A DNA stretch of 64,000 nt from Opitutia bacterium. GTDB taxonomy: Bacteria; Verrucomicrobiota; Verrucomicrobiia; Opitutales; Opitutaceae. The notes under the pieces were generated by a model. It saw only the letters and a list, made by a program, of their open reading frames with translations, did not search any database and was not told the DNA's origin. Where the stretch lies: the NCBI GenBank assembly GCA_016187925.1, contig JACPIS010000037.1:124001-188000 (forward strand). The letters are read 5' to 3'. Of the stretch, positions 17,466-27,839 are shown in pieces; the stretch's first letter is position 1; each line of letters begins with the position of its first letter. A program made the position numbers and the translations under genes.

Positions 17466-19415
17466 ATGAACGTCCTAGAAAAAGTCCGCGCCGCCGGTCA
17501 GGCGGGTCAACTGATGCCTTCCACTGTCGAGAACCTGTCCGCCTGGTGGCAGGGCGGGTTGCCCGAGTGGGCGACGCAGAGCATCGCCGAACTCGTCGAG
17601 CGCGGCGCGTGGGGCGAGCTCAACGACCGTTTCTACCGCTACCTCGAGTTCGGCACCGGCGGCATGCGCGGACGCACGGTCGGCGCCGTCGCAGCCCAGG
17701 CGGAGACGGGCAAGCTCTCCGCGGCCGGCTCACCCGAGCACGCCGGCATCGGTTGCAACATGCTGAACGATTTCACGCTGGTGCGCGCCACCCTCGGCCT
17801 GCACCGCTACGTCAGCCGCTATCTCCGGGAGCAGCAAAGCACGGCCAAGCCGAAGATCGTCATCGCGCACGACGTGCGGCACTTCTCCCGGCACTTCTGC
17901 GAACTGGCCGCGTCGACCTGGACACGCCTCGGCGGCGAGGCGGTCATCTTCGACGGCCCGCGCTCCACGCCGCAGCTCAGCTTCTCGGTGCGCTGGCTCA
18001 AGGCGCATTGCGGCGTCGTCATCACCGCGAGCCACAATCCCCCGCACGACAACGGCTACAAGGCCTACTTCAACGACGGCGCGCAGGTCACGCCGCCGCA
18101 TGACAAGGGCATCATCGCCGAGGTCAACGCCGTGCCGCTCTCCGGCGTGCATGAGTTTCTCGCGAAGGACCTGGCGAAAATCACCACGCTCGGCCGGGCG
18201 GCCGACGACGCCTATCTCGCCGCGGCCGCGCAGGCGGCGATCGACCACGACATCATCCGGAAGGCGAAGCTGCGCGTCGTCTACACGTGCATCCACGGCG
18301 TCGGCGCCGTCTCCACCGTGCCGTTGCTCAAGGGCGCCGGGGTCGACGTGACCGAGGTACCGGAGCAGGCGGCCTTCAATCCGAATTTTCCCACCGTCAA
18401 ATCACCCAACCCCGAGAACGCCGAGGCGCTGGCCCTCGCCGTCAAACTGGCGGAGCAGGGTGGGCAGGACGTCGTGATGGCGACCGACCCGGACAGCGAC
18501 CGCATGGGCGTCGCCGTGCGCAACCGCACGGGGAAGCTTGAACTGCTCACGGGCAACCAGGTCGGCGTGCTGCTGGCCGACTACCGCATCGCGAAATACA
18601 AGGAGCTCGGCTGGATTCCGCGCGAGGGCACGCAGTCGGCGTGCCTCGTGAAGACGTTCGTCACGACACCGCTGCAGGATGCCGTCGGCCGCGCGCACGG
18701 CGTGAAGGTCATCAACACGCTCACCGGCTTCAAGTGGATCGCCGGCAAGATGCGCGGCTACGAGGAGAAGCTCACCGCCGCGATGGGGCCGGGCTTCGAC
18801 TACGACACCACCCCGTTCAAGGAGCGCGCCGCGCTGCTGCAGAAGCACAGCACGTTCTACCTCTTCGGCACGGAGGAAAGCTACGGCTACCTGCCGAACG
18901 ACCTGCTGCGCGACAAGGACGGCAACGCTGCCTGCCTGATGTTCGCCGAGCTGTGCGCGTGGGTGAAGTCCCGCGGGCTCACGGTGCCGGAGTATCTCGA
19001 CGAGATCTACCTGCGCTGCGGCTTCAACCTCGAGGGCGTGATCAACATCTACTACGAGGGCGCCTCGGGCGCGGCGAAGATCAAGCGCATCCTCGACGGC
19101 TACCGCGCCAGCCCGCCCCAGGCGTTTGGGGAGGTGAAGGTGACGAAGTTCCAGGACTTCGGCCGCGAAAAATTCTTCGACGCCGACGACGAGCAGATCC
19201 CGGCGCAGGACCTCTACCTCGTGACACTCTCGAACGGCTATTCGTTCGCGGCGCGGGGCAGCGGCACCGAGCCGAAGATGAAATTCTACCTGTTCGCCGC
19301 GGAGCCGGTGAAGACCGCCGCCGACCTGCCCGCCGCGAAAGCCAAGGCGAAGGCGACGCTCGATCAGCTGCGCGCACTGATCGAAGCCGACGCGCGGCAC
19401 CGCGCCGAGGGCTGA
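17466..19415 (+). CDS. Phosphohexomutase (phosphoglucomutase/phosphomannomutase family)
   Basis: A 649-residue alpha-D-phosphohexomutase that interconverts sugar-6- and sugar-1-phosphates. The phosphoserine loop ITASHNPPHDNGYKAYF (about residue 187), the Mg-binding loop ATDPDSDRMGVAV (about 339), the sugar-binding FGTEESYGY and the phosphate-binding RGSGTEPKMKF are all present in order. It is longer than single-purpose PGMs (~550) and resembles PgcA/PGM2-type enzymes. The ATG at 17466 is chosen because an upstream extension lies entirely over the previous gene. It is likely co-transcribed with the UDPGP gene. Confidence 0.93.
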   Translation: MNVLEKVRAAGQAGQLMPSTVENLSAWWQGGLPEWATQSIAELVERGAWGELNDRFYRYLEFGTGGMRGRTVGAVAAQAETGKLSAAGSPEHAGIGCNMLNDFTLVRATLGLHRYVSRYLREQQSTAKPKIVIAHDVRHFSRHFCELAASTWTRLGGEAVIFDGPRSTPQLSFSVRWLKAHCGVVITASHNPPHDNGYKAYFNDGAQVTPPHDKGIIAEVNAVPLSGVHEFLAKDLAKITTLGRAADDAYLAAAAQAAIDHDIIRKAKLRVVYTCIHGVGAVSTVPLLKGAGVDVTEVPEQAAFNPNFPTVKSPNPENAEALALAVKLAEQGGQDVVMATDPDSDRMGVAVRNRTGKLELLTGNQVGVLLADYRIAKYKELGWIPREGTQSACLVKTFVTTPLQDAVGRAHGVKVINTLTGFKWIAGKMRGYEEKLTAAMGPGFDYDTTPFKERAALLQKHSTFYLFGTEESYGYLPNDLLRDKDGNAACLMFAELCAWVKSRGLTVPEYLDEIYLRCGFNLEGVINIYYEGASGAAKIKRILDGYRASPPQAFGEVKVTKFQDFGREKFFDADDEQIPAQDLYLVTLSNGYSFAARGSGTEPKMKFYLFAAEPVKTAADLPAAKAKAKATLDQLRALIEADARHRAEG

Positions 19416-19473
19416 GCCGCCTTCGCCAAGGCTACGGCGCGCCCGGCCGCCTCCGCTAAAGCTACGGCGCGCC
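19416..19473. repeat. Tandem pair of 28-bp dispersed-type repeats
   Basis: Two copies of GCCGCCTYCGCYAARGCTAC followed by GGCGCGCC lie at 19416-19443 and 19446-19473, starting right after the mutase stop codon. They match at 25 of 28 positions. The core resembles widely scattered GCCAAGGCTACGG-type intergenic repeats seen in many bacterial genomes (recollection, not checked). Confidence 0.75.
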
Positions 19474-19654
19474 AAGAGGGGGACTGTGTGCTTCAGCCGG
19501 GGTAGGGCGAATCCTCCGGATGAGCCGTGTCTCGCCCTGCCCATGGCGCGCAACCGTCGCTCCGGCGGCTGCCGTAATCCTCCGCTCGCCGGGCCCGGCC
19601 GGGCCGGTCTTACTCCACAGCCGTCCCACAAGAACTCGTTTCGGTCCTCCTTTG

Positions 19655-19746
19655 CCTGTCATCCTGAGCGAAGCGAAGGATCCACGTGCTCGGGCGCGAT
19701 GCAGGATTCGCACGCGTGGATTCTTCGCTGCGCTCAGAATGACAGG
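19655..19746. repeat. Inverted repeat with 32-bp arms (REP/MITE-like)
   Basis: The arm CCTGTCATCCTGAGCGAAGC continues to 19686, and its inverted partner lies at 19715-19746; 29 of 32 positions pair, around a 28-bp spacer. This 'TCATCCTGAGCGAAGCGAAGG' class of palindrome is dispersed in many genomes. It sits in the convergent gap between the mutase and glgP. A related half-site lies at 32701-32726. The rest of the 380-bp gap (19416-19795) holds no gene. Confidence 0.85.
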
Positions 19747-19795
19747 ATACGAAGTTGGCGCCGGAAGTCGGGTGCGCTGTGGGATGTCTGTAGTC

Positions 19796-22282
<2,487 letters not shown>

Positions 22283-22576
22283 GCGCTCTCCTTGATGGGT
22301 GAAGCAGGAAACGCGGCCGGGCTGCTCTGCCTGCGCGGGTGACGGCGGGCCAAGTCGTGACGCCAGATGAGCCGGCGCGAACCACCAATATCCCGCTCCG
22401 CGCGCCGGGCCAAGCCGAAAGACCCGGATGGTCGAGGCCCTTCTGCCGCTTCAGCAAAAAGGCGCACCCCGGAGTGCGCGGCGGCTCTGATTGGACGGAC
22501 AGCGGATATGACAAAAATTCCTTGGGGAAAAATGCGTTCGCGATGGGAAAGCGGACTCGACCGGTTTTATACCATT
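22283..22576. other. Divergent promoter region of glgP and the DUF5916 gene
   Basis: This 294-bp region separates two divergently read genes and must hold both promoters. Near the right end, a less GC-rich segment (GACAAAAATTCCTTGGGG, about 22508) and a TTTTATACCATTATG run just before the start codon are the most promoter-like parts. No exact pair of hexamers with normal spacing was found. Confidence 0.3.
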
Positions 22577-25204
22577 ATGCTCATGTCCTACCCCTCCGCT
22601 CGCGCTGCGCTTTGGCGCAGCCTGCTTCCCTGGCGCAGTCTGCTGTGGGCGACAGTGTTCGTCGTCACTTCGGTGGCTGGGGCCGGGCCGGCTGCTGTCC
22701 GCCCGAAACGCGTCTATCAGGCGACGCGCCTGACGGGCGCCGCACCGGTGATCGACGGACGCTTGGATGACGCCGCCTGGGCCGAGGCCGGCGAGTGGGC
22801 GGGGCACTTCACGCAATTCGCGCCGCAGCACGGCGGCTCGCCCTCGCACGCCACGGAGCTCAAGATTCTCTTCGACGAGCGGCACCTCTATGTCGCCATG
22901 CGCGCTTACGACGATCCGGTCAACCAGCGCTCGCGGCAGGCGGGCGACCGCGACGTGTTCGCCGGCGACATCATGGGCATCGATTTCGACAGCTACCACG
23001 ACCAGCGCACGGGCTTCGAGTTCAACCTGACCGCCAGCGGCCAGAAGATCGACTTGCGCCTGGCCAACAACTCCTGGGACACGACGTGGAACGCCGTCTG
23101 GGAGGGCAAGGTCGCGCACGAGGCGGATTGCTGGACGGCGGAGTTCCTCATCCCGCTCAGTCAGCTGCGCTACGATCCGCGCAATCCCGTCTGGGGCCTG
23201 CACGCGTGGCGCTGGATCGACCGCCTGAAAGAGGAGTCCGATTGGCAGCTGCTCGTCAACGACGACTCCGGCTTCGTGAAATCCTTCGGCGAACTGCGCG
23301 GCCTGACCGGCCTGCGTCCGGCCCGCCGCATCGAGGTGCTGCCGTTCGGGTCGGTCCGGACCGAGACCGGCGCCGGTGGCGCCACCCGCACCGAGTTTCA
23401 GGCCGGGCTCGACGCCAAGATCGGCCTGACCAGCAACGTCACGCTCGACGCCTCGCTCTTGCCGGACTTCGGCCAGGTCGAGGCCGACCCGGCGGTGATG
23501 AACCTGACCGCGTTCGAGACCTTTTTGACCGAGAAGCGCCCGCTGTTCCTCGAGGGCAAGGAGATCTTCGATTTTCCGTTCAACGACGACACGCTGTTCT
23601 ACTCACGCCGCATCGGCCAGGCTCCGTCCTATTTTCCGCCCGGAGCGGTCGAGGCCATGCCGGAGGCGTCCACGCTGCTCGGCGCCGTGAAGGTGTCGGG
23701 CAAGACCGGGCGGGGGCTCTCGTTCGGCCTGCTGACGGCGGTGACCGATCGCGAGGAGGTCGCGGTCGACGACGCTTTGGACCACCGCCGGGTGGACGTG
23801 GCGCCGCGGGCCGCGCAGCTGGTGTTGCGCGCGCAGCAGGACTTCCGGCACGGCGACACCGTCGTGGGTGGCATCGTCACCCACGTGCGGCGCGACATGC
23901 CCTCGGATGAACTCGCCGCGGAGATGGCCGACCGGGCGACCGCGGCCGGCGTGGACCTCGTGCACTACTGGGCGGACCGGGAGTATTTTCTCTCGGCGTC
24001 GGCCGTCGGGAGCGAGGTCCGCGGCGATCCGCGCGCCATCAGCCGCCTGCAGCTGAGCTCAGCCCGTTTCTATCAACGCCCCATCGCCGGGCGCAGCGCC
24101 TATGATCCCCGCCGGGAAAATCTTGCGGGCACCGGGCTGTGGCTGAAGGCCGGCAAGGCCAGCAAGGGTCACTGGCGCTGGAGCGAGGAGCTGACCGCGA
24201 AGAGCCCCGGGCTCGAGCTGAACGATCTCGGCTACCTCGCGCAGGCCGACCAGCTGCGGCAAGGCACCGCGGTCGCCTATATCGAACGGACGCCCGCGGC
24301 CTGGTATCGCAGCTACGAGTTGAAGCTGGCCCAGAACAACGCCTGGACCACGCGCAGCGAGTTCCTCGGGTCCGGACTCGAGCTGAACGCTTCGGCGGAG
24401 TTCGCGAACAAGTGGGGCGCCTACGTCCGCGTCGGTGGCAACGGCGCGGGGCGCGACCCCGTGGCGCTGCGCGGCGGCCCCCTGCTGCGGGTGCCGGCGA
24501 ACTGGAACTGGTCCGGCTCGCTCAACACCGACGGTTCGCGCCGCGTCTCGGGCGAGGTCTATGCGCAGGGCGCGCAGGCGCGGTACGACGCCTCCAGTTC
24601 CACCGGCTACGGTGGCAAGATCAGCGTCCGCCCGGTGCCGACGCTGCAGCTCTCGCTCGCCGCCGATGCAAACACGCAGACGGACCGCCAGCGTTACCTG
24701 CCGCTCACGTCCGTTAACGGCGCGGCGGACGGCTGGTTCGTCTCGCAGATCGAGGGCGAGTCGCGCTCCCTGGCCTTGCGGGCGGAGTGGAACATCCGGC
24801 CGGAATTCAGCGTGCAGTATTACGGCAATCCGTTCGGTTCGACGGTGCGCTTCGCCGAGTTCCGGCGCGTGCTCGCACCCGGGGCGGACGACCACGCGCA
24901 GCGCTACGGCGGCGTGTTGCCGGCGTCGCTGGCGGGCGGGCTCTATGCCTTTGACGAGAACGGCGACGGCCTGACCGACTACGAGCTGGGCGATCCCGAC
25001 GGCAACTGGGCCAGCTTTCACTCCAATCTGGTTTTCAAGTGGGAGTATCGCCGCGGCTCCATGCTCTACTTCGTCTGGGCCCAGCAGCGCGAGGGTGCCG
25101 CGGCGGGCAAGGACGAGGATGCGTGGTCGACCCTCGGAGGCTTGCGCCAGCGCCCGGCGAGCAACCAGTTCATGGTCAAATGGACCTATTGGTTCTCCTC
25201 CTGA
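22577..25204 (+). CDS. DUF5916 outer-membrane protein with N-terminal CBM9-like domain
   Basis: An 875-residue exported protein. A signal peptide (hydrophobic WATVFVVTSVAGAG) is followed by a carbohydrate-binding family-9-like domain (about residues 45-225; APVIDGRLDDAAWAEA is its usual opening). The remaining ~600 residues, with EKRPLFLEGKEIF and a C-terminal FMVKWTYWFSS, fit the DUF5916 family of predicted outer-membrane beta-barrels. The ATG at 22577 (or 22583) gives a proper signal peptide; an upstream extension is Arg-rich and unlikely. Function in the family is unproven; a role in glycan binding at the surface is inference. Confidence 0.82.
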   Translation: MLMSYPSARAALWRSLLPWRSLLWATVFVVTSVAGAGPAAVRPKRVYQATRLTGAAPVIDGRLDDAAWAEAGEWAGHFTQFAPQHGGSPSHATELKILFDERHLYVAMRAYDDPVNQRSRQAGDRDVFAGDIMGIDFDSYHDQRTGFEFNLTASGQKIDLRLANNSWDTTWNAVWEGKVAHEADCWTAEFLIPLSQLRYDPRNPVWGLHAWRWIDRLKEESDWQLLVNDDSGFVKSFGELRGLTGLRPARRIEVLPFGSVRTETGAGGATRTEFQAGLDAKIGLTSNVTLDASLLPDFGQVEADPAVMNLTAFETFLTEKRPLFLEGKEIFDFPFNDDTLFYSRRIGQAPSYFPPGAVEAMPEASTLLGAVKVSGKTGRGLSFGLLTAVTDREEVAVDDALDHRRVDVAPRAAQLVLRAQQDFRHGDTVVGGIVTHVRRDMPSDELAAEMADRATAAGVDLVHYWADREYFLSASAVGSEVRGDPRAISRLQLSSARFYQRPIAGRSAYDPRRENLAGTGLWLKAGKASKGHWRWSEELTAKSPGLELNDLGYLAQADQLRQGTAVAYIERTPAAWYRSYELKLAQNNAWTTRSEFLGSGLELNASAEFANKWGAYVRVGGNGAGRDPVALRGGPLLRVPANWNWSGSLNTDGSRRVSGEVYAQGAQARYDASSSTGYGGKISVRPVPTLQLSLAADANTQTDRQRYLPLTSVNGAADGWFVSQIEGESRSLALRAEWNIRPEFSVQYYGNPFGSTVRFAEFRRVLAPGADDHAQRYGGVLPASLAGGLYAFDENGDGLTDYELGDPDGNWASFHSNLVFKWEYRRGSMLYFVWAQQREGAAAGKDEDAWSTLGGLRQRPASNQFMVKWTYWFSS

Positions 25205-25342
25205 GCTCCGCCAACTCCGGCCCGCTCGCCGGACCGCGGCTGTTGCGGCCGGGCCGGGTCGTCCGGGCGGGAGCCGGCCGTCGCGGGCCGAGTGGCAATG
25301 GCGGGCAGGATGGTTTGCTTGAAGGGCAACCAGCGTCCCCGG

Positions 25343-25351
25343 TGTTATACT
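25343..25351 (+). promoter_or_regulatory. Possible extended -10 element
   Basis: TGTTATACT fits TGnTATAAT at all but one position and lies 17 bp before the ATG of the TonB_C-like gene, implying a very short leader. No good -35 is visible at the normal distance. Confidence 0.35.
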
Positions 25352-25367
25352 CGGCAACACGTCCATC

Positions 25368-26099
25368 ATGAAACCCAACTTGCTCCCGCTCTTCTCGGTC
25401 GCCCTGCTGCTCGCCGCGCCGCTCTCCGCCCAGTCCAACCAGGCGACGGCCGCCGGGGACTCCTCCCTCGATATCCTGCAGACCCAGCCGACGCGCTTCC
25501 CGTATGCGCTCACTCAGCTCGGCGTCTTGCGGGGCGAGGCCTGGCTGGTGCTCAGCGTCGATGCCGAGGGTCGGTTGCAGGATGTGCTGGTCACGGGCTA
25601 CACCCGGCGCGAGTTTGCCGACGAGGCGACGGACGCCGTGCGGCGCTGGCAATACAAGCCCGCCAAGGTGCGCGGCGAGGTGGTGCCGGTGGTGCGCGAG
25701 GTGCATTTCACCTTCACCCGCACCGGCGTGGTGATCGACAGCATCACCGGCCTCGACATGGTGGCGCGCAGCATCGACCGGCTGAATCGCAATACGCTGG
25801 GCTACCGCGCGCGGACGATGCAGGAGTTGGATCGCATTCCCGTGCCGGTGAACGTCGTGCAGCCGTCGTATCCGGAAACGCTCGCCCCGGGCGAGACCGT
25901 CGCCGTGACCGTGGAATTCTACATCGACGAGACCGGCCAGGTGCGCATGCCGGCCGCGCTCGAGCGCAACTCGTCGGAGCTGGCTTACCGGGCGGTGGAG
26001 GCCGTGCGCGCCTGGAAGTTTGAGCCGCCGGTCAGCAAAGGCCGGCCCGTGCTCGTGCTGACCCGGCAGGTCTTTCACTTTCTGCCGCCGAAGTCCTGA
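25368..26099 (+). CDS. Secreted protein with two TonB_C-like domains
   Basis: A 243-residue protein with a signal peptide (cleavage near LSAQ-SN) and two tandem TonB C-terminal-like units. The first is GEAWLVLSVDAEGRLQDVLV ... AVRRWQYKPAKVRG and the second TVAVTVEFYIDETGQVRMP ... AVRAWKFEPPVSKG. As in the protein at 10881-11273, there is no inner-membrane anchor with Pro-rich linker, so it is unlikely to be a classic TonB. A periplasmic partner for one of the many TonB-dependent receptors of this lineage is possible. A terminator follows 28 bp after the stop. Confidence 0.78.
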   Translation: MKPNLLPLFSVALLLAAPLSAQSNQATAAGDSSLDILQTQPTRFPYALTQLGVLRGEAWLVLSVDAEGRLQDVLVTGYTRREFADEATDAVRRWQYKPAKVRGEVVPVVREVHFTFTRTGVVIDSITGLDMVARSIDRLNRNTLGYRARTMQELDRIPVPVNVVQPSYPETLAPGETVAVTVEFYIDETGQVRMPAALERNSSELAYRAVEAVRAWKFEPPVSKGRPVLVLTRQVFHFLPPKS

Positions 26100-26126
26100 C
26101 CCGCAGGCAACTCGGTTTTTCCCCTT

Positions 26127-26163
26127 GGCCGCCAGGTGCTCACCGGCGGCCGGTTTTGTTTTT
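26127..26163 (+). terminator. Rho-independent terminator
   Basis: Stem GGCCGCC (26127-26133) with GGCGGCC (26145-26151), extended inside by GGTG/CACC with one bulge, then GGTTTTGTTTTT. It ends the double TonB_C gene, just before the convergent sigma-factor gene. Confidence 0.85.
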
Positions 26164-26171
26164 CGGCCCGG

Positions 26172-26771
26172 TCAAGACCGGGCCAGGGGCTCGTCGAGCC
26201 AGACGGCGAGCGACTGCTTGAGCTGCTGGCGGGCGCGGTAGAGCCGCGTCTCGACGCCGCGCTCGGAGCAGCCGGCGATGGCCGCGATCTCGCGGTAGGA
26301 AAGCCGTTCGTAGTGGTGCAGCAGCACCGCGACCTTGAGATCATGCGGCAGCGCGTCGATCGCGGCGCGCACGGCGCTCACCGTCTCGTCCTGCACCAAG
26401 GCGTCGCCCGGCGTGGGCGCCGTGGCCATGGGCTCGGGCAGGGACGTGCCGAGGGAGCCGTCGGCACGGGCGGTCTCGTCGAGCGTGACGGAGGGATGCC
26501 GGCGCTGCCAGCGGTGGTGGTTGTGGCAGAGATTGGCCAGCGCGGTGAAGAGCCAGGCGGAGAGATTGGTGTCCGGGCGCAGGCGCTCGCGCTGCAGGTA
26601 GAGCCGGCTGAAGGCCGTGGCCACGAGATCGTGGGCGTCCGCGTGGTTCTGGGTGTAGCGGTAGGCGAACGCGAGCAGCGGGCGCTGCCAGCGGGCGATG
26701 ATCTCGTTCAAGGCCGCCGCGTGGCCCTGTTGCAGAGCCTGCAGACTGGGGGAAGGGGTGTCGTCCGGCAC
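26172..26771 (-). CDS. ECF-type RNA polymerase sigma factor
   Basis: A 199-residue sigma factor with only regions 2 and 4. Region 2 includes AYRYTQNHADAHDLVATAF and SAWLFTALANLCHNHHRW (about residues 35-85). Region 4 includes LPHDLKVAVLLHHYERLSYR and EIAAIAGCSERGVETRLYRA (about 135-180). The GTG at 26771 is the only suitable start between the preceding stop and region 2, with a 5-bp gap to the upstream gene. It is the last gene of a three-gene operon behind a membrane protein and a periplasmic-sensor-like protein. Direct targets may include its own operon and the divergent TonB-dependent receptor; that is inference. Confidence 0.88.
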   Translation of the reverse strand: MPDDTPSPSLQALQQGHAAALNEIIARWQRPLLAFAYRYTQNHADAHDLVATAFSRLYLQRERLRPDTNLSAWLFTALANLCHNHHRWQRRHPSVTLDETARADGSLGTSLPEPMATAPTPGDALVQDETVSAVRAAIDALPHDLKVAVLLHHYERLSYREIAAIAGCSERGVETRLYRARQQLKQSLAVWLDEPLARS

Positions 26772-26776
26772 GGGCT

Positions 26777-27229
26777 TCAGTTGAGCAGGTCGCGGGCGGC
26801 GGGGCTGGCGTGGCCGACGAGGTCGAGGTAGCGGGTGCGTTGGGCCGGAGTCATGACCTCGGCGGCGGCGAGCACGAGCTGGCGCGTGGAGTCGAGGCAG
26901 GCGCGGTTCACCTGACGGCGGGTATCCACGTAGCGGGCGAACTCGATGAAGTCGACCTGGCCGCGGTCGCGCCGGGCCGACTCGAACGCCAAGAACTCCG
27001 TCCGCAGTTGGCTGACCTGGGCCGAGAGGGCGAGCAATTGCGGGCCCGAGGCCTCGTGCAGGGCCTTGATGCGGGCGTATTGGGCGTCGCTCAGCTGGAG
27101 CTCGGTCTTCATCCACGCGAGGCGTCCGTCGAGGGTGCCGCCCTCCGGAGCCTGCAGGCGGTAGTAACCGAGGTGCGCGGCCGTGCCGACCACGAGGCCG
27201 AGGACGAGAAGGGTGAGGGAGCGTTTCAT
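26777..27229 (-). CDS. Membrane-anchored CnrX/Spy-like sensor protein
   Basis: A 150-residue protein with an N-terminal hydrophobic helix (LTLLVLGLVVGTAAHLGYY) and an all-helical periplasmic part: WMKTELQLSDAQYARIKALH, a middle helix, and MTPAQRTRYLDLV. This layout matches heavy-metal-resistance/Spy/CnrX-like proteins, which bind metals or unfolded proteins. Its ATG overlaps the stop of the upstream membrane-protein gene (ATGA). In Cupriavidus, CnrX is the metal sensor that works with CnrY to free the sigma factor CnrH; the same order is seen here. The ligand here is unknown. Confidence 0.72.
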   Translation of the reverse strand: MKRSLTLLVLGLVVGTAAHLGYYRLQAPEGGTLDGRLAWMKTELQLSDAQYARIKALHEASGPQLLALSAQVSQLRTEFLAFESARRDRGQVDFIEFARYVDTRRQVNRACLDSTRQLVLAAAEVMTPAQRTRYLDLVGHASPAARDLLN

Positions 27230-27567
27230 CGGCGCGGTTGGCTGTTGGCCGCGGTGAGCAGCGGATCGATGAGCTGCAGGTAGCTGCGGGCGAGCTCGGC
27301 GTTGCGCTCGCGCTGCAGGCGGCTGACCCGCACCTCGGCGAGGAACAGCCCCAGCAGGACGCAGCTGACGAGGAACAGCGCGGCGAACGACGGACGCGTG
27401 AACCACGCGTCGACCGCCGCCAGCCAGCGCGGCGTGCGCCGGGCGCCCTCGTGCGCCGCGATGCGCTGCCACACGTCGGCCGCGAGGCGCGGCGAGGGCT
27501 CGGGCGCGGCCGACCAGCGGTCGAGCAGGGGATCAAGCGGATCGGGGGGAGTGGAGGGCGAAGTCAT
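27226..27567 (-). CDS. Single-pass membrane protein, probable anti-sigma factor
   Basis: A 113-residue protein with a cytoplasmic N-terminal segment (PLDPLLDRWSAAPEPSPRLA and VWQRIAAHE), one membrane helix (about residues 61-80, FAALFLVSCVLLGLF) and a short periplasmic tail. It is the first gene of the operon that ends with an ECF sigma factor, so an anti-sigma role (CnrY-like) is the natural reading. No zinc-type anti-sigma motif is present. The ATG at 27567 is chosen over a start 10 codons upstream because it begins a compact MTSPSTPPDP N-terminus. Confidence 0.68.
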   Translation of the reverse strand: MTSPSTPPDPLDPLLDRWSAAPEPSPRLAADVWQRIAAHEGARRTPRWLAAVDAWFTRPSFAALFLVSCVLLGLFLAEVRVSRLQRERNAELARSYLQLIDPLLTAANSQPRR

Positions 27568-27839
27568 GGGCGGCAACGTTACTGCTTGAAACTGCATAAC
27601 ACCGCCGCCGCGCGAAGCCCTGCAAAAAATCGCTTAGCACACGCATAGTTTTCCGCGCGCGGATTCTGCCCGACGGCCGTGAAGGGGTGCGCGCGTTTCT
27701 GGTGTTAAGCACGCGATCACTTTCCGGCCGGAGGCCTTGCTCCGCGGTCATCCGTTCGCCGGTGCGGTGCTCACCCCCGGCCTCTTTCCCTGTCCCGCAC
27801 CGAGCCATCGGTGCGCCAAACCAACCCGCAAACATCGTT

